DNA of 64,000 bases, taken from assembly GCA_037389465.1 (NCBI GenBank), contig JAZARR010000150.1, positions 222,001 through 286,000 of the forward strand. Reading direction: 5' to 3'. The notes under the pieces are model-generated. The model was not told the origin of the DNA, made no database searches, and saw nothing but the letters and a program-made list of their open reading frames with translations. This DNA comes from Baylisascaris procyonis. Its lineage: Eukaryota > Nematoda > Chromadorea > Rhabditida > Ascarididae. The first letter of the stretch is position 1; the number at the start of each line of letters is the position of its first letter. A program made the translations under genes and the position numbers. Shown here piece by piece: positions 45,493 through 57,042 of this stretch.

Positions 45493-48400
45493 ACCGATGC
45501 GTCTATATTTGCTTTAATATAACCGTGTTTCTTCACATTAAAAATCTGAATTGAAATAGGAAAGTCTTTTCAATTATATTCTATACCTTTTGTTTCACTT
45601 GGCGTTGTAATGATTGCATAGAAAATAATAAATGCTTCATAAAAGAACAATGGATGGGAACGGTATATATAGTCAGCAGTATGTAGTCAGTAAATGCTCT
45701 TATCAGCATTCTTTCTTTACTTTATATCTGAGATGAGTGGAGTAACATCGCAGAGGACCTGACACAACGTGAACATTTCCACTTTTAAGTAAGATATGCC
45801 TCTGTAGTAATCAAACAGATTATTCGCACAAATCTTCAATAATACCTCTATTATTATAACTTGGTTGGTGTAAAATGCAGGCAAGCTTCTTCCTATTTCT
45901 AGTTGTTTCAATTGCTTTCATTATTGGGATTCAGCGTGGAAAATGGCATAAATGGTATCTAGCAGGTTTTGAAACTTTGGTATTACTGACTTCCGAGTTG
46001 AATTTAGGACAGGTAGACTTACAAAAACACATGAGTGCCTATGCATAGCACAACTTCATCGTAGCGAGCTTTTGCGAAATGAATTTAAGAGAGCGTATTA
46101 AACAGTTCTTTGCTTTCGAAAAGCACGCCAAGAGAGCACCGCAATGTGCACTTTTACATCTTAGTTCACAGACCAACTGTTGGTACGTTCTCTATTGATA
46201 AGTTTACTTACAGAAGCAATTGGTTGTGAAAATACTGAGCCAAGTATTTATTATGTCAGACTAATGTTGTTGTTTTTGTCAGCAACAACGATGTATAGCG
46301 GAAAAACTTTGATTTGTAAATTTTTTTTGGCTTATTTAAGATATTGGGCTCGTCTATCATCATTCAAAAAGATATTGCAGATAAGGACTGTCATCCAACG
46401 ATCTAAAATATATCTGCCAAACTTTTCTAGCGTAGAAGGATATAAATATGCAAATAGCTATGATATCCGCCATTTTTCCGAAAAAAGAGATGAAACTGTT
46501 AGAGAGCGGAAGTGGAATATCCTCTCAACCCGTTTCCACGTCGGAAGGATCCCACCGTCAAACAGAGGGATCTTCCCATCAACGTTAGCATTTGCCACTG
46601 GCCTGCAAGTGAATTGACGGATTTAGGCCCGAATCGGTGTGTGAATTTCCACCAAGAATTGCACATATCGCATAGCGGTTGTATCGTTGAATTGGATCAC
46701 AAAAGACAACAATATTGTGTAGCGTATTTAAAAGCTTTTTTCGGACCTATGAAGCCTTTAGTGTATTTTAGCAGGATATATAATATGTTCTTATTGAAAT
46801 TTTTACGTCTATGGTCTATTGCATTTGAACATTTTTCATAGTACAAACATTTGCAATGGTAGCAAGCAACGTGTTGTAGTCTATAACTTAAAGTTGCGAT
46901 GAGGTTGCATTGTTTTTCACATTGCATTAAGCGGGAATTTGTTCTGAAAAGTAACCAAAATACTCATAAAGTTTTTCACACTCTTCATTTTCCAAATATT
47001 TGATCGCTTCTTTTTCAATAGATATATAAATTGAACAAAGTTATGTTTATTTTGTATTTGTTAACATCCATAACCGGTTTTTATGTTGCAATCTTTTGCA
47101 ACGTTTAAGCAATTCATTACTAAATTTTTGTGTTAAATTAAGCTCTTATTTGGTTTAACTATATTGTTTCGATTTGTAGTAGTTCAATGCAAACTGCAAA
47201 TTTACTATTTGAAATTCTCACTTTTTTAAAGAAAAAGTGCATTTTATGCTTTTATGGGAGAGTGTTTTCTTTTTTTTAAGCAGTAAAAATCATCTATCAC
47301 CAACCTGTTGAAATCCCTCATAAAAGAGTTTTTCTCAGGACTTTTTTTCATTTATGGGCGCCGTCACACTTGCGGTTGTCACCAATTTTAACGAGATTTC
47401 TTTACGTATCCTGTTTTCTTTTTTCTATCGACTCGTGCGCAGATTCACATGTCACAAGATGTTGACGTGTTCATGAGGATGTAATTCGGTGAAGTTTTAA
47501 GCTGCAAAGTTTTTTGGGTTCCGAAGTGATTCCCTTTGAAACGGTTCGTTTTTCTGCTATTTCTCCTCGCCAAACGGAAACACGTGTCGTTCTTATTTCC
47601 GATCGTTTCTACTTTTTGTCCAATTTTGGCATCCCACTAAAGTTCTTTATCAGTAGTGATGAAACCCTATTCATATTTCGATGTTGCTCTCTTCATCAAA
47701 TTTGTGTTTTCGTAATCTCATTTGTCCTCTACTTTTCATATTAGTAGAAATGGGTGAGAATGTCCTGAATCGGTGTAGACGTTTGTTCACCCATTCGCAC
47801 CAATACGCGCAAGAGCGGGTGCTTGCTAAAGGTGAAGTAAACAGGAAGCGGCTTTTTATGAGATTGTAGAGCTTACGTCATAAAAACTGAAGGCCAGGTA
47901 AAAAGCTGAAGCATGAAGGCAAAGTGGGGCAGCCATTTTGATTGTTCAGTTATTATCACTGAGCACAGTAAATGCCACTTCGTAGGGAACTGTTTCTATC
48001 GCTATATGATGCTTCCTTCAATTTGTTCACTTTTATTTCAATGTTTTCCTTCGTTTAGCACCTCTGGTCAGACTAGCTTCAGGAGGTTTATTTCGTGTAA
48101 AATCCCTTCATCGATGCATCGGAACCCTGTTTGCTCATTTGGAGATGTTGTTTGCATCTGGCATATCATTACCAGTCCATGTCCTTACAGATTTTTGGTG
48201 CTGCACTGATTTGAATTTAATGATCCTTGTTCTAAAAATTCCTAAAACCCTGAAATTTTCTTTTGATAGCGTAATGGATGATTTCGGCTGGGTTAGTAGG
48301 TCGTATAGCGATTATTCTGCATTGCATATCTGAGGGATTTTGCGTCTGTAAGATCAGCACCAAGAATGCGTGCAAAGCGCAAGTTGTTTGGATGATATCA

Positions 48401-48840
48401 TCGGTTGTGATTTCCTCGTTCACATGGTCTCAGCTTTTTTAAGTGTTTAATTTTTTTCTTACATTCAATTTTAAATAACGTTTTCGGCGTACTGGTTCCT
48501 TGTATTTTGTTTTTGAGATATTTTCTTTTGCACTATTGCACTTGTATGCAGAATATATATCAATAGGTATCCATTGCCATGATCATCTATCAATTTGAAA
48601 GAAATGGCCAGATTATCTCAAGCTTGAATAACTTAGTAAAAGAGCATCTAATTTTTATTTTCCTCTGACTGTTCTTCCTTCAAGATCTTGCCATACAAAT
48701 TTTCAAACACAAATTTTTGGCATTTTATATTCAAACACATCCGCTGGTTAGAATTTTTGTTCATAATCTTATAGGTTCTGCGAATACAGGAAAGTTGCAG
48801 CGCATCCTCTTTGAAACCTCATTGAGACTAAAAGTATAGA

Positions 48841-48866
48841 TGGGGATATGGGGGGGGGGGGGGGAG
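48841..48866. repeat. poly-G tract
   Basis: 14 consecutive G followed by AGG, one of the longest of many G-rich tracts in the window; prone to G-quadruplex formation and to sequencing length errors. Confidence 0.85.
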
Positions 48867-50074
48867 GCAGCTGCTGTCCTCTCAGTCTTAAAGTTCGTAG
48901 GGGTTATGTAAAGAGGCCTACCCGCAAGTGGTTAGAGGTAAGGAAGGGAAAAAAGTAATGCAGATCCTTCCTTTTAAAATGCTCTGTCCCACTTATTCCG
49001 CTTCCTGCTCCTCCCCTTCCCCTAATCTTGCGCTTTTTTCAGCTGGACCGTTGCAGTTTTAGGTAAGAGGGCGGGTTCTTTAAGGCATTTAATTGTAAAG
49101 TCATCCGTTACCTTAGGTCTTTCAGGCAGAAGTAATTTTTTGCATAAATTGATCTCGATTCTTAAGGTATGTAAAATGTTATGAAAAGAAAGTAGCATTA
49201 AGTTGGCTTACATGTCACGAAGTGATACTCGAAGTTAGACGTCCTGAATGGATGTATCAGCATAGAAAAATTCATTTTAAGATGAATGTCAACAGCAGTG
49301 GGCCCATGTATTCGCAGAACGAGTATCCTCTTATCTATGCGTTTGTGCTCATGCCTCATACGTCGCTACGGAACCATCAGTAAACGCCAGTTCGACTCTT
49401 ATTCTCAAGGTTAGATCTGAAGTTTTACATTAAGCTTTGGTTTTAGAGAGTGGGGGAGGGGGCTGGAGGCGGTAGAGGGGAAGGAGGAACGGGGAGGGAG
49501 CTTCTCGTGAGCGTATTTTCCCGAAGATTTGCTATTGATTGTGCGATTCTGATGAAATCACAAGTTTAATGGAGATAGGAGAGCTCATTTTTTTGGCTGT
49601 GTGAATGTTGATTTTAAAGCAGTTTTAAGATCTTATGTGGAGCGGTTGCGGTACGAATTATTTTAACGTGAAAAGAAGAATCACTTCACACTGAACATTG
49701 AATTTCGAGTTGCAGTGGTGCGAATGTTTTAAGATAAACTCATACAGAAGGTGGAATTGAATATATGGTTTAAACTGTCAAACTGTCGAGTATTTATTGT
49801 GGACATGGTTATAAGAGTGCCAAAAAATTCTTTTCCGGAAGTTCTATGATTTTTTCAGAAGTTTTATAGTTTTTTCTGAAAGTTTTATAATTATTCCTTG
49901 GGCTAATTCGGCCAGATTACCCGTTGATAGGCTCAAACTTTCTCCATTTGTCTTTTTCATAAATGTTTATGCTGTTTTTTAAATGTTTTTATTTCTAAAC
50001 GTTGTGCTTCTCTTAAAAAGATTACTTCTGCCTGGGAATGAAGCATTAACGTTTGGATACCGAAATATTTTTAG

Positions 50075-50306
50075 AGGAAGAGTTATTTACTTGCAAGTAC
50101 CTTTATGCGCTTGTGCACCAGTGATGATTGGTTTCAAGGGTTTACGAGTGAATATAAGCGATGCGAAGGCAGCACGTAGTGCAGAGAAATCGGCGTGGTT
50201 CGAATTCGTCATCGAGAGCGTTCAACTACAACCGAACGATGAGACTATTATCTACTATGAGGTGACACTTGATGCGGCACAATTCCAGGAAACCAAATTA
50301 ATTATG
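50075..50306 (+). CDS. internal exon encoding a beta-sandwich-like segment, possibly TRAPPC11/arrestin-type fold
   Basis: TATTTTTAG precedes 77 open codons ending at a consensus GTAAGG donor (phase 2 in, phase 0 out). The peptide reads GRVIYLQVPLCACAPVMIGF, KGLRVNISDAKAARSAEKSA, then WFEFVIESVQLQPNDETIIY and YEVTLDAAQFQETKLIM. The alternation I-Y-L...P-V-x-I-x-F-x-x-L-x-V-x-I...L-x-P-x-[DE]-x-x-x-x-x-x-V looks like an immunoglobulin-type beta sandwich, and the spacing recalls the central region of TRAPPC11. That would be out of order, because it lies downstream of that gene's 3' end. Exon status is fairly safe; the gene is not identified. Confidence 0.6.
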
Positions 50307-52115
50307 GTAAGGCGATGGTGATGTGGATTTTGATGTGGTGAGAGGGAGAGGGGAGGGGAGGGGGATAGATGGTAGGGGTTATTTTTGATGGAATTGGTTT
50401 GCTATTGTCGAATAGAGCAGTCTCGAATACCATGTTTTAGATACTCGTTTTTTGCTGCGAACTCTTTTCTTGGTAGTCTTATTTCCTTCCCTTTCTCCAA
50501 TATGATCTTCCTGATAATATTTCGTATGTTTTATTGGCAGAGTTCTAGATCTTCCTTATGACCAGCAATTGAAAATATTTGATTCAGGGTGGTTTATAAA
50601 AGTTGAATGGAATAGTATGTGAACTCTTTAGAAGAATGTATCTTATCAGATTTTATTGTTGGCGTTTTTCTTTGAAACTTTTGAGGCGTTGTTGAAATTA
50701 TTCTCTTCTGAAGCCATCGCAATGACCATCCTCTGTTCATTATTCAGAAGCTTAGTTTCGAATAATGGAAAAAGTGGTCTTGAGTAGGAGGCAACGCAAA
50801 AATTTGCAGTGATGAGGGCTTCCCTCTCCTTCTAGTATTGCAATAGTTTTGAGATCAAAGCTTTTTTGAACGAAATTTTTTTAACTCGAAAGACGTGAAA
50901 AAGGAATATCATCTCCTGAGCAGAGAAATTTTTCATCTTTTAGTGATGTTGCAGTGACGATGGATGGTGAAAACCTTCGGAAAAGCTATTAGAGGCGTGC
51001 ATATTTTCTGTTGAATTAGTCATTTTCATAGTCACCGTTCTTATTTATTATCTTTGAGAGATGACATTATGGGATCGTAATTAAACGTAAATCTTGTGCA
51101 TATACTTTATAATTGATATTGAGGTGAGTGGGCTGAATCTCGGGATAGGTTCGGTGCATTCAAGTGTTTATGGGACACTTGATTGGGAATTCACTTCATT
51201 CGCTATCGGTATTCCCGAATGCTGTTATAAGAGCTCAGTGTTGAACTCTCGCTCTGGTCTTCCCTCTGTGAGGTAAGCTTTCTGACATAAATGATTTTTT
51301 ATTGTCCTGGTATTTAAAGTGACTTCCAGCAAATTGAGCACCTTTAATCTTTAATTTTATGTAACTAAACAAGTATGCAGCTGAAAAAAAGGAAAACATA
51401 GATATAAGAAGCGTGCCACACAAAATATGCATATAATAATTTGTTAAACAGTAGTGGAATGCTGTTAAGTAAAAGAAATACAGCTGTAATATGATGGACG
51501 CAGTGTGGACACGTACTATCAAGCCATATTCACAGGCGTATCGTTCCTTATGTGCGTTTATTTCCTTCGATTAATACTACTTGTTGTTTTTTATGCTGTG
51601 CTGATTAATGTTTGTGGTTGAGTTGCAGGTAGAGTTCACACCTTAATGCAATTAGACAGTCCGCTCTGTTAGTTGTCGTTTTTAATATGAATTACCATGC
51701 TTAGCATTTGATTGTATAGAAACAGGAGCGGACAAGCAAGATATCGACCTGAGGTTCCGCTATAAGTCCTTGGCTATTAAATTGGGAGTTACTTGTGCGG
51801 CTGTGGTGTTGCTGCTACTGCGTAGCGAATTGAATGGTTTATTTTATGTGCTGTTTGAGTTAGTACTGGAGCCTGAAGTGCAAGGTGACGCCAGTACAAG
51901 TGCACTACGCAGTTTCGAGCGCACCTTTACGTGATCTAAGTGATATCGCAGGCATTTTGACATACGCAATGCTTAGTGGAAGAAACTCTAGATATTAATT
52001 GAATTTTGAGAAATCACTTTGCCCACTTGAATCATCCCCTCTATGGGTTTAAAAAATTGTCTTTGCCTCATTTCAATTCCAATTAGTGAAGTTCTTTCTA
52101 TTTGTTTATGTTTAG
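50307..52115. other. intron or intergenic stretch with one unexplained open frame
   Basis: A G-rich tract at 50340-50365 follows the exon. At 51686-51936 an 82-codon frame without ATG is open after TTGTATAG (IDLRFRYKSLAIKLGVTCAA and onward, hydrophobic). It is GC-richer than its surroundings but unrecognised. The neurobeachin exons that should precede 52116 were not found here. Confidence 0.35.
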
Positions 52116-52239
52116 ATCACCTGAACGAATTCTATGCGGTATACTTTCGAGAGATGGCGAGTATATCGTTGTTGGAAGCGAGGAAGGACGTGTTTCTGTG
52201 CTTCGTCTTTTCCCTCTACAATTATTATATTCATTCCAG
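52116..52239 (+). CDS. neurobeachin-type protein, penultimate exon (WD40)
   Basis: 124 nt between TGTTTAG and GTATGT. It encodes SPERILCGILSRDGEYIVVG, then SEEGRVSVLRLFPLQLLYSFQ. The S-x-D-G-x-x-[LIV]-x-x-G-x-x-x-G-x-V-x-V-x-x-x-x-x-L-x-L-L-Y strand set matches the second-last WD repeat of neurobeachin and LRBA. Neurobeachins are large BEACH-domain proteins acting in post-Golgi and synaptic membrane traffic; the C. elegans member is SEL-2. Phase 2 in, 0 out. The open frame on the opposite strand (52098-52496) is a shadow. Confidence 0.8.
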
Positions 52240-52618
52240 GTATGTGATTGAGGGTTCTTACCAATAAAACTCCAAATCAGGAAAGCCAAATAATGCTCGG
52301 AGATCGAATGGTTTTTTATTAGAAAAGTTTCAAAGTTCAATCCAATTTCATTGTTCAGTGACCTTGATTCAGAAGGATGAGATGACGGTAGTAACTTGCC
52401 CTTCGAGAAAACTCGAAAAATTGTTGGCGTTGCACCACTTAAGCGATGATGTTGCGTTATAACCGTGTTAAGATTGCTGAAAAAATAACGGCGCAAGTGA
52501 TTTCGTAATGCCGCTGCTTTGTTACCGTCAGTATCTTTTGATTAGAGAAGTGATTGCAGTGATTGGTAAGTTCCATTAACGTGAAGGTCAAGGGTCATTT
52601 GAAAGGGCGCTTTTGCAG
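52240..52618. other. intron between neurobeachin-type exons
   Basis: 379 bp, GTATGT to CTTTTGCAG, phase 0. Confidence 0.8.
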
Positions 52619-52765
52619 CAAACGGATAGTGCGGTGCGTAGTGTAGCGCTTTCGTCTAATCAACGTTTCGTGTTGGCGGGTCTCGACTCAGGCGCAATTG
52701 TAGTCTTCAACATCGACTTCAATAAGTGGCACTATGAATATCGACATCGTTACACCCTTCATTAA
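52619..52765 (+). CDS. neurobeachin-type protein, last exon (WD40, C-terminus)
   Basis: 147 nt ending at TAA 52763-52765. It encodes QTDSAVRSVALSSNQRFVLA, then GLDSGAIVVFNIDFNKWHYE and YRHRYTLH. The terminal signature D-F-N-[RK]-W-H-[YH]-E-[YH]-x-x-R-Y is the hallmark C-terminus of neurobeachin/LRBA, here extended by three residues (TLH). It joins the previous exon in phase. A possible polyadenylation signal AATAAA occurs only at about 53622. The upstream body of the gene (PH, BEACH, other WD repeats) was not found in the window, so this may be a fragment or have very long introns. Confidence 0.88.
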   Translation, partial: QTDSAVRSVALSSNQRFVLAGLDSGAIVVFNIDFNKWHYEYRHRYTLH

Positions 52766-55700
52766 CTTCCTTCATGCCATGAGGGTCGTTGTGGTTACTC
52801 GGGTTCTTTTTCGAAGCTTTGAGCCCCTATGGATTGACGATGGGATTTAGTAGTTGTTTGTTATTAATGATGGTGGTAGTAGTTGTTTGTTCTCAAAAAC
52901 TTTTTATAAGGAGGGAAAGGTTTCTGTAGGAGGTTTTCAGTGGAGCTGTATAGGGAGAAAAAAGTCGTTTGACGGGAAGGAGACAGACTTATTAATGCTA
53001 GGAAGCAATATTGAAATGTGGTTTGCGTTTTCCTGTTCGAACTCTTTAAAGGGGATATACTTGTGACGTGTTCGAGAATATGTTCCTTTGCGAGGGATTA
53101 GTAATGTATGTAGCACACTTGCGATTCACTTGACTGTTTTTCTGAATCCTATGCTACTGGTTAGTATTGACGGGTATATTTGCTTCGCTGCATACTCGGC
53201 AAGAGTTTTCGGCTGCTGACATGCCAAAGGTCGGCATTTGCCGCTAGGTAGGCTGTATTATGTATTCGCTAATTTGCGACCTTACTTTACGGCCTAATAT
53301 AAAACCATGGAGATTAAAATTTAAAGAGCAAGAAGGAATGATGAGTTCGGATGTCTCACGTAAAAAGCGCATTGGTTGTTGTTGATGAAGAAGTGCCAAT
53401 TTAGATCGCGTCCGTTGTCAGTTGTTGGTTTTATGCGAATATATATGGAGCTATTAAAATGTGATGTTGGCTTATTTGCCTTTAAGGGACTTTCACTGTA
53501 ATAATATTATCGTCGTTGTCTAAATTTGTGATACATTTCCATTTTTATTGTGTTTTTTCACGCTTATCTGTTTTTTTCTTGAATCGTTTTTAGTTGTTTA
53601 TGCCCCACTTTAATGCCCATTAATAAAAGTTGAAGAACTGATATCCGCTAGGATGTCTTGATTGATTTGTAGGAATTGTTGGAACAGACATTTCGTCCGA
53701 TAAAACTTCACGACTGTTTTATAAGATTGAAAATTTATGCGGAAATTTTTAAAGAATTTCGGTAGTTTTGTTCAATAAACTGCAGCATAAAGACGTGTTC
53801 AGTCAGTTCAGCAACATCGTTCAGCATATTTTCATACGGTAAGGGCAATCATAACTTTCGGGTTGTGCCATTTCTTTTTACTCATTTTTCTCTTCCTATC
53901 ATTCTTAGTGATAATCCCAATAGGAAGTACCAACAATCCATCCGTTCTATCAGTAAGATGAAATTGCTTTTAAAATATTGAATTTCTTCACCTTCGTATC
54001 CATTGTGCAATTTGCTTTTTTTATGTGCGTTTAATCATTCGTGTATTAGTAGAGAGCCGCTCATTAGACGATAGAAGTTGTTTTTTAAAATATAAAAATA
54101 TTTGTTTTTTATTCAGTTTATAATTTTTCATTTTTGTATTCCGTTGTTGTGAGCTTAATCGCTGATTGAATTTTTTTCCTGGTTGAATTTTGGATAATTT
54201 TTATCGTATCCGATAAGCGAAAATATTATAATTTAAAGTGCTATGTTTTCTGCGAAAATTTGCATCTCTGGAGCATTAGTAGCACAAACCTTAAGTTGCA
54301 ACTTAAATGTTTCCATTGGAATTTTCATTACAGCCGCTAAACTGCTTAGTGCTTTTACGCTTTTCAGTGATGAAGTAGAGAATTATAAACTCAATTTTTG
54401 GATTTTTATAAAAGTTTATCGATATTTAGAATGAAGTATCATGCGAAAAATATTAGGAAAATAATTTTTAATATGATTTTTTAGTCGTCATAAATGAGTC
54501 GCTTTGTCTTATTTTGATTGAGCGACGGAATTATTTCGCTCATCGGGCTAATTGTTTTATATGGCAATTTTATTCAAGCTGATATCGCTTCGTTGATTTT
54601 TGCTTATTTTTTTGCAATTTTTTATTATCTGTTATGCTCACTTTAGAGACCAACAATAATTTATTTTTATGTGTAAAAATTTGTCGTTTTCGAAGTATTA
54701 AAAAGAAGAAATCATCTCATCTATTGAATTTCCTTTTTTTAGTCACTAAAAGTGTATTTCTTTTTTTTTTTCACCGTTGCACAAAATTTTACGATGAAGT
54801 GGTGGGAGTAATACGAGGACGAATGCTAATGCCAACAAGCCACTATAAATACAAAAGGTTTTAATCAATAACTGGTAATGGGCAGTCGGAACGAGCTTCC
54901 TTGATGCTTATAGGACCTTGATGGATGGCATTCGGGTAGAGAGGGAGGGGAATGAGAAGGCGGAGGGAAGTATGGAAAATATGGAGTATACAAGGGTATG
55001 GCGGTGGCTTCGCAAGTCCTAGAAAGAGCGGATGGTGGGGGATAGCAAAGATACCTTTCTAGGGAATAGCATGATACCTTTATCACTTTTATTATCACTT
55101 TTCATTTTTCTGTAGGATTATGACTTTCTTCCACAACGCTATTCGGGATTTGTTCGAACGAAGTGTCAGATTAGTGCGTGAACACATTCGGATGAATGAA
55201 ACACATACAAACGGAGAACGTCTGGATGGTTCGGAGGAAAGAAGTTAATTGTATTTCGGTGAAAAGGCTCCCAAATCTTTTGTTTGGTATTTCTTCAAAT
55301 AAAGGTTTTTCACTCTTTGCTATATTTCGCTATCTGAAAACGGTAAATTTTATTGCCAGCGTGGTGTTATCACGTACTTTGATTGTGAACGGATCGTTGA
55401 ACGTCCGATTTATCTGTACAGAATTGAGATTCAGGTTTTGTTTAAAATAGTAGCCTTGATAACAGTGACTAATTTGGAATATGGGTAAATTGTGTCCACT
55501 GGGGTACCGTCGACCTTAGTTAGCAAATTGCTATGGAGCATCCAGAAAGTCGTTTGATTCCTATATAACCACTACTTCCTATTCCCCACCCAATTTTGCT
55601 GCTCATTATTTTTCGCTAATATTTACAGCTCACTGAGTGGGAGATAGTCTTGGATCGCTTTTCAGATAATGACTTTGAAGTTGGAATGGAAAAATTACGA

Positions 55701-56993
55701 GGAGAGGCATTATTTTGGTGACTAACAAACGATCAGTTCCAGTTTAGGCGAAGAAATTGTTGAAGGTTTTTATATTTTTGCACAATTTTCCTTCAAAATT
55801 CCAGAGGTTTCCGGATTTTTTCAGTGCTCATCTAACGTTTTATTGAGGTTGAATTTATGCGCATCCAATAGTTTGCAAATAATCTTTTTTCATAAATGAG
55901 TAAGCTTGAAGTGGAAAGGTGAGAAGCTGCCCAACTCCGTCATGAAACTATTTTCAAAAACTTTGGCAAACCTACCTCCTTCCCTCATGGTCTTGCCTAT
56001 AGTTATTAACTGCCTTAATATTGTCACTGAAGTGATTTTGAGGATCACTAGTAAATAAAACCTCCAATACTGAATGATTATTGATGACTGACTTGTACGC
56101 GGCATTCACAATAGGATCCACTTTGCAGGTTAATGATTTTCAACACGCTGTGTCGTTACGTATCGCTTGAAGTGTTCGATGTCCCACTTCACAACTCGCA
56201 TGTCCTACAATACAGCCAATAAACTATCGACATATTCAGGTACGTGGTTTCTGAATATTTTTTAAGGGAAATGATGGGCGTTGTTTTCAGTACTCTCTTT
56301 AAGACACATCCCAGTTACCGTAATTTTAGACTAGTATCGTAGTTTTGCATTATACGATACGATAGATTCCATCCAATGATTTAAACTCATTGAAGTGATT
56401 CGAAGAAGCGATTTGAGCAAATGAGTAGATGGAAAACACTCATTAGAGAAGCTGATACAATACGCAATTACGGGGTTCTTTTTATCAGCTGGACCGGTTT
56501 CAAAAATTCCTCACATATTTAAAATATGTGTAATGATAATCTCATATCTTCGTCAGCCGAAACGACCGCATAAATCTTTTTTTTTTTTAAATTTCAAATT
56601 GTTTTGTAATTCGACCAATTTCAAAGTACTTCTTTATATGCAATTTTCTACCAATTGCAAAGTTCCCGCTTATATGCAAATTTTTGAGGACTTTCGAGCA
56701 CCTTTATTCCTAAGATAGCTGATCCATTTGAAAGTTCATATAGAAAGCGTCTGTGTATATGTTACACCCATCCAGTCATACAGTTTTAAATTCTAACTTG
56801 AGCGGTTGCCGAATTGCAGCTATCGAAGAGACATACAGAAAGATGAGCAGAAACACTTAATATGGGCAGACATGGCATAGGCATGAAGCGTTTCTCAGAT
56901 AAAAGTTTTCCAAAGGCGATGGTGGCGTACTTGTCTGTGAAAAAAACATTACTGGAAGATTGATTTTCAGTATATTTTTTTCTTGCTTTATAG
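52766..56993. other. 3' flank and non-coding stretch
   Basis: AT-rich with an AATAAA at 53622, a T-rich region near 54040-54140, and a G-rich tract at 54930-54970. Short coding-like frames follow acceptor-like sites at about 55116 (IMTFFHNAIRDLFERSVRLV...) and 56129 (LMIFNTLCRYVSLEVFDVPL...), each ending in a stop. Neither is recognised. Confidence 0.35.
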
Positions 56994-57042
56994 GTCTCGC
57001 TGTGTTAGGGTGGATATGCGGAGCCTCAAGGCCGTTGCGCTG
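56994..57042 (+). CDS. candidate micro-exon, function unknown
   Basis: TTTATAG, 16 open codons (SRCVRVDMRSLKAVAL) and a GTGAGA donor, with GC content clearly above the flanks. Phase 2 in, 0 out. It is too short to assign. No neighbouring exon was found. Confidence 0.3.

Larger units (their letters stand above)
44100..50074. other. mostly non-coding, with unresolved coding-like patches
   Basis: AT-rich DNA. At 44199-44293 an acceptor-like TTCTAG precedes a short open frame containing YYCDEFCAISG, which faintly recalls a TGF-beta cysteine motif but lacks the rest. At 46440-46720 two frames are open over a GC-richer patch (for example FPRRKDPTVKQRDLPINVSI). Open frames at 47514-47744 and 48000-48333 were not recognised. 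Tetranucleotide repeats lie at 45428-45492 and a long G-run at 48841-48866. No firm exon. Confidence 0.3.

Noticed and set aside
52098..52496. 132-codon reverse-strand frame
   Set aside because: Shadow of the neurobeachin WD40 exon on the other strand.
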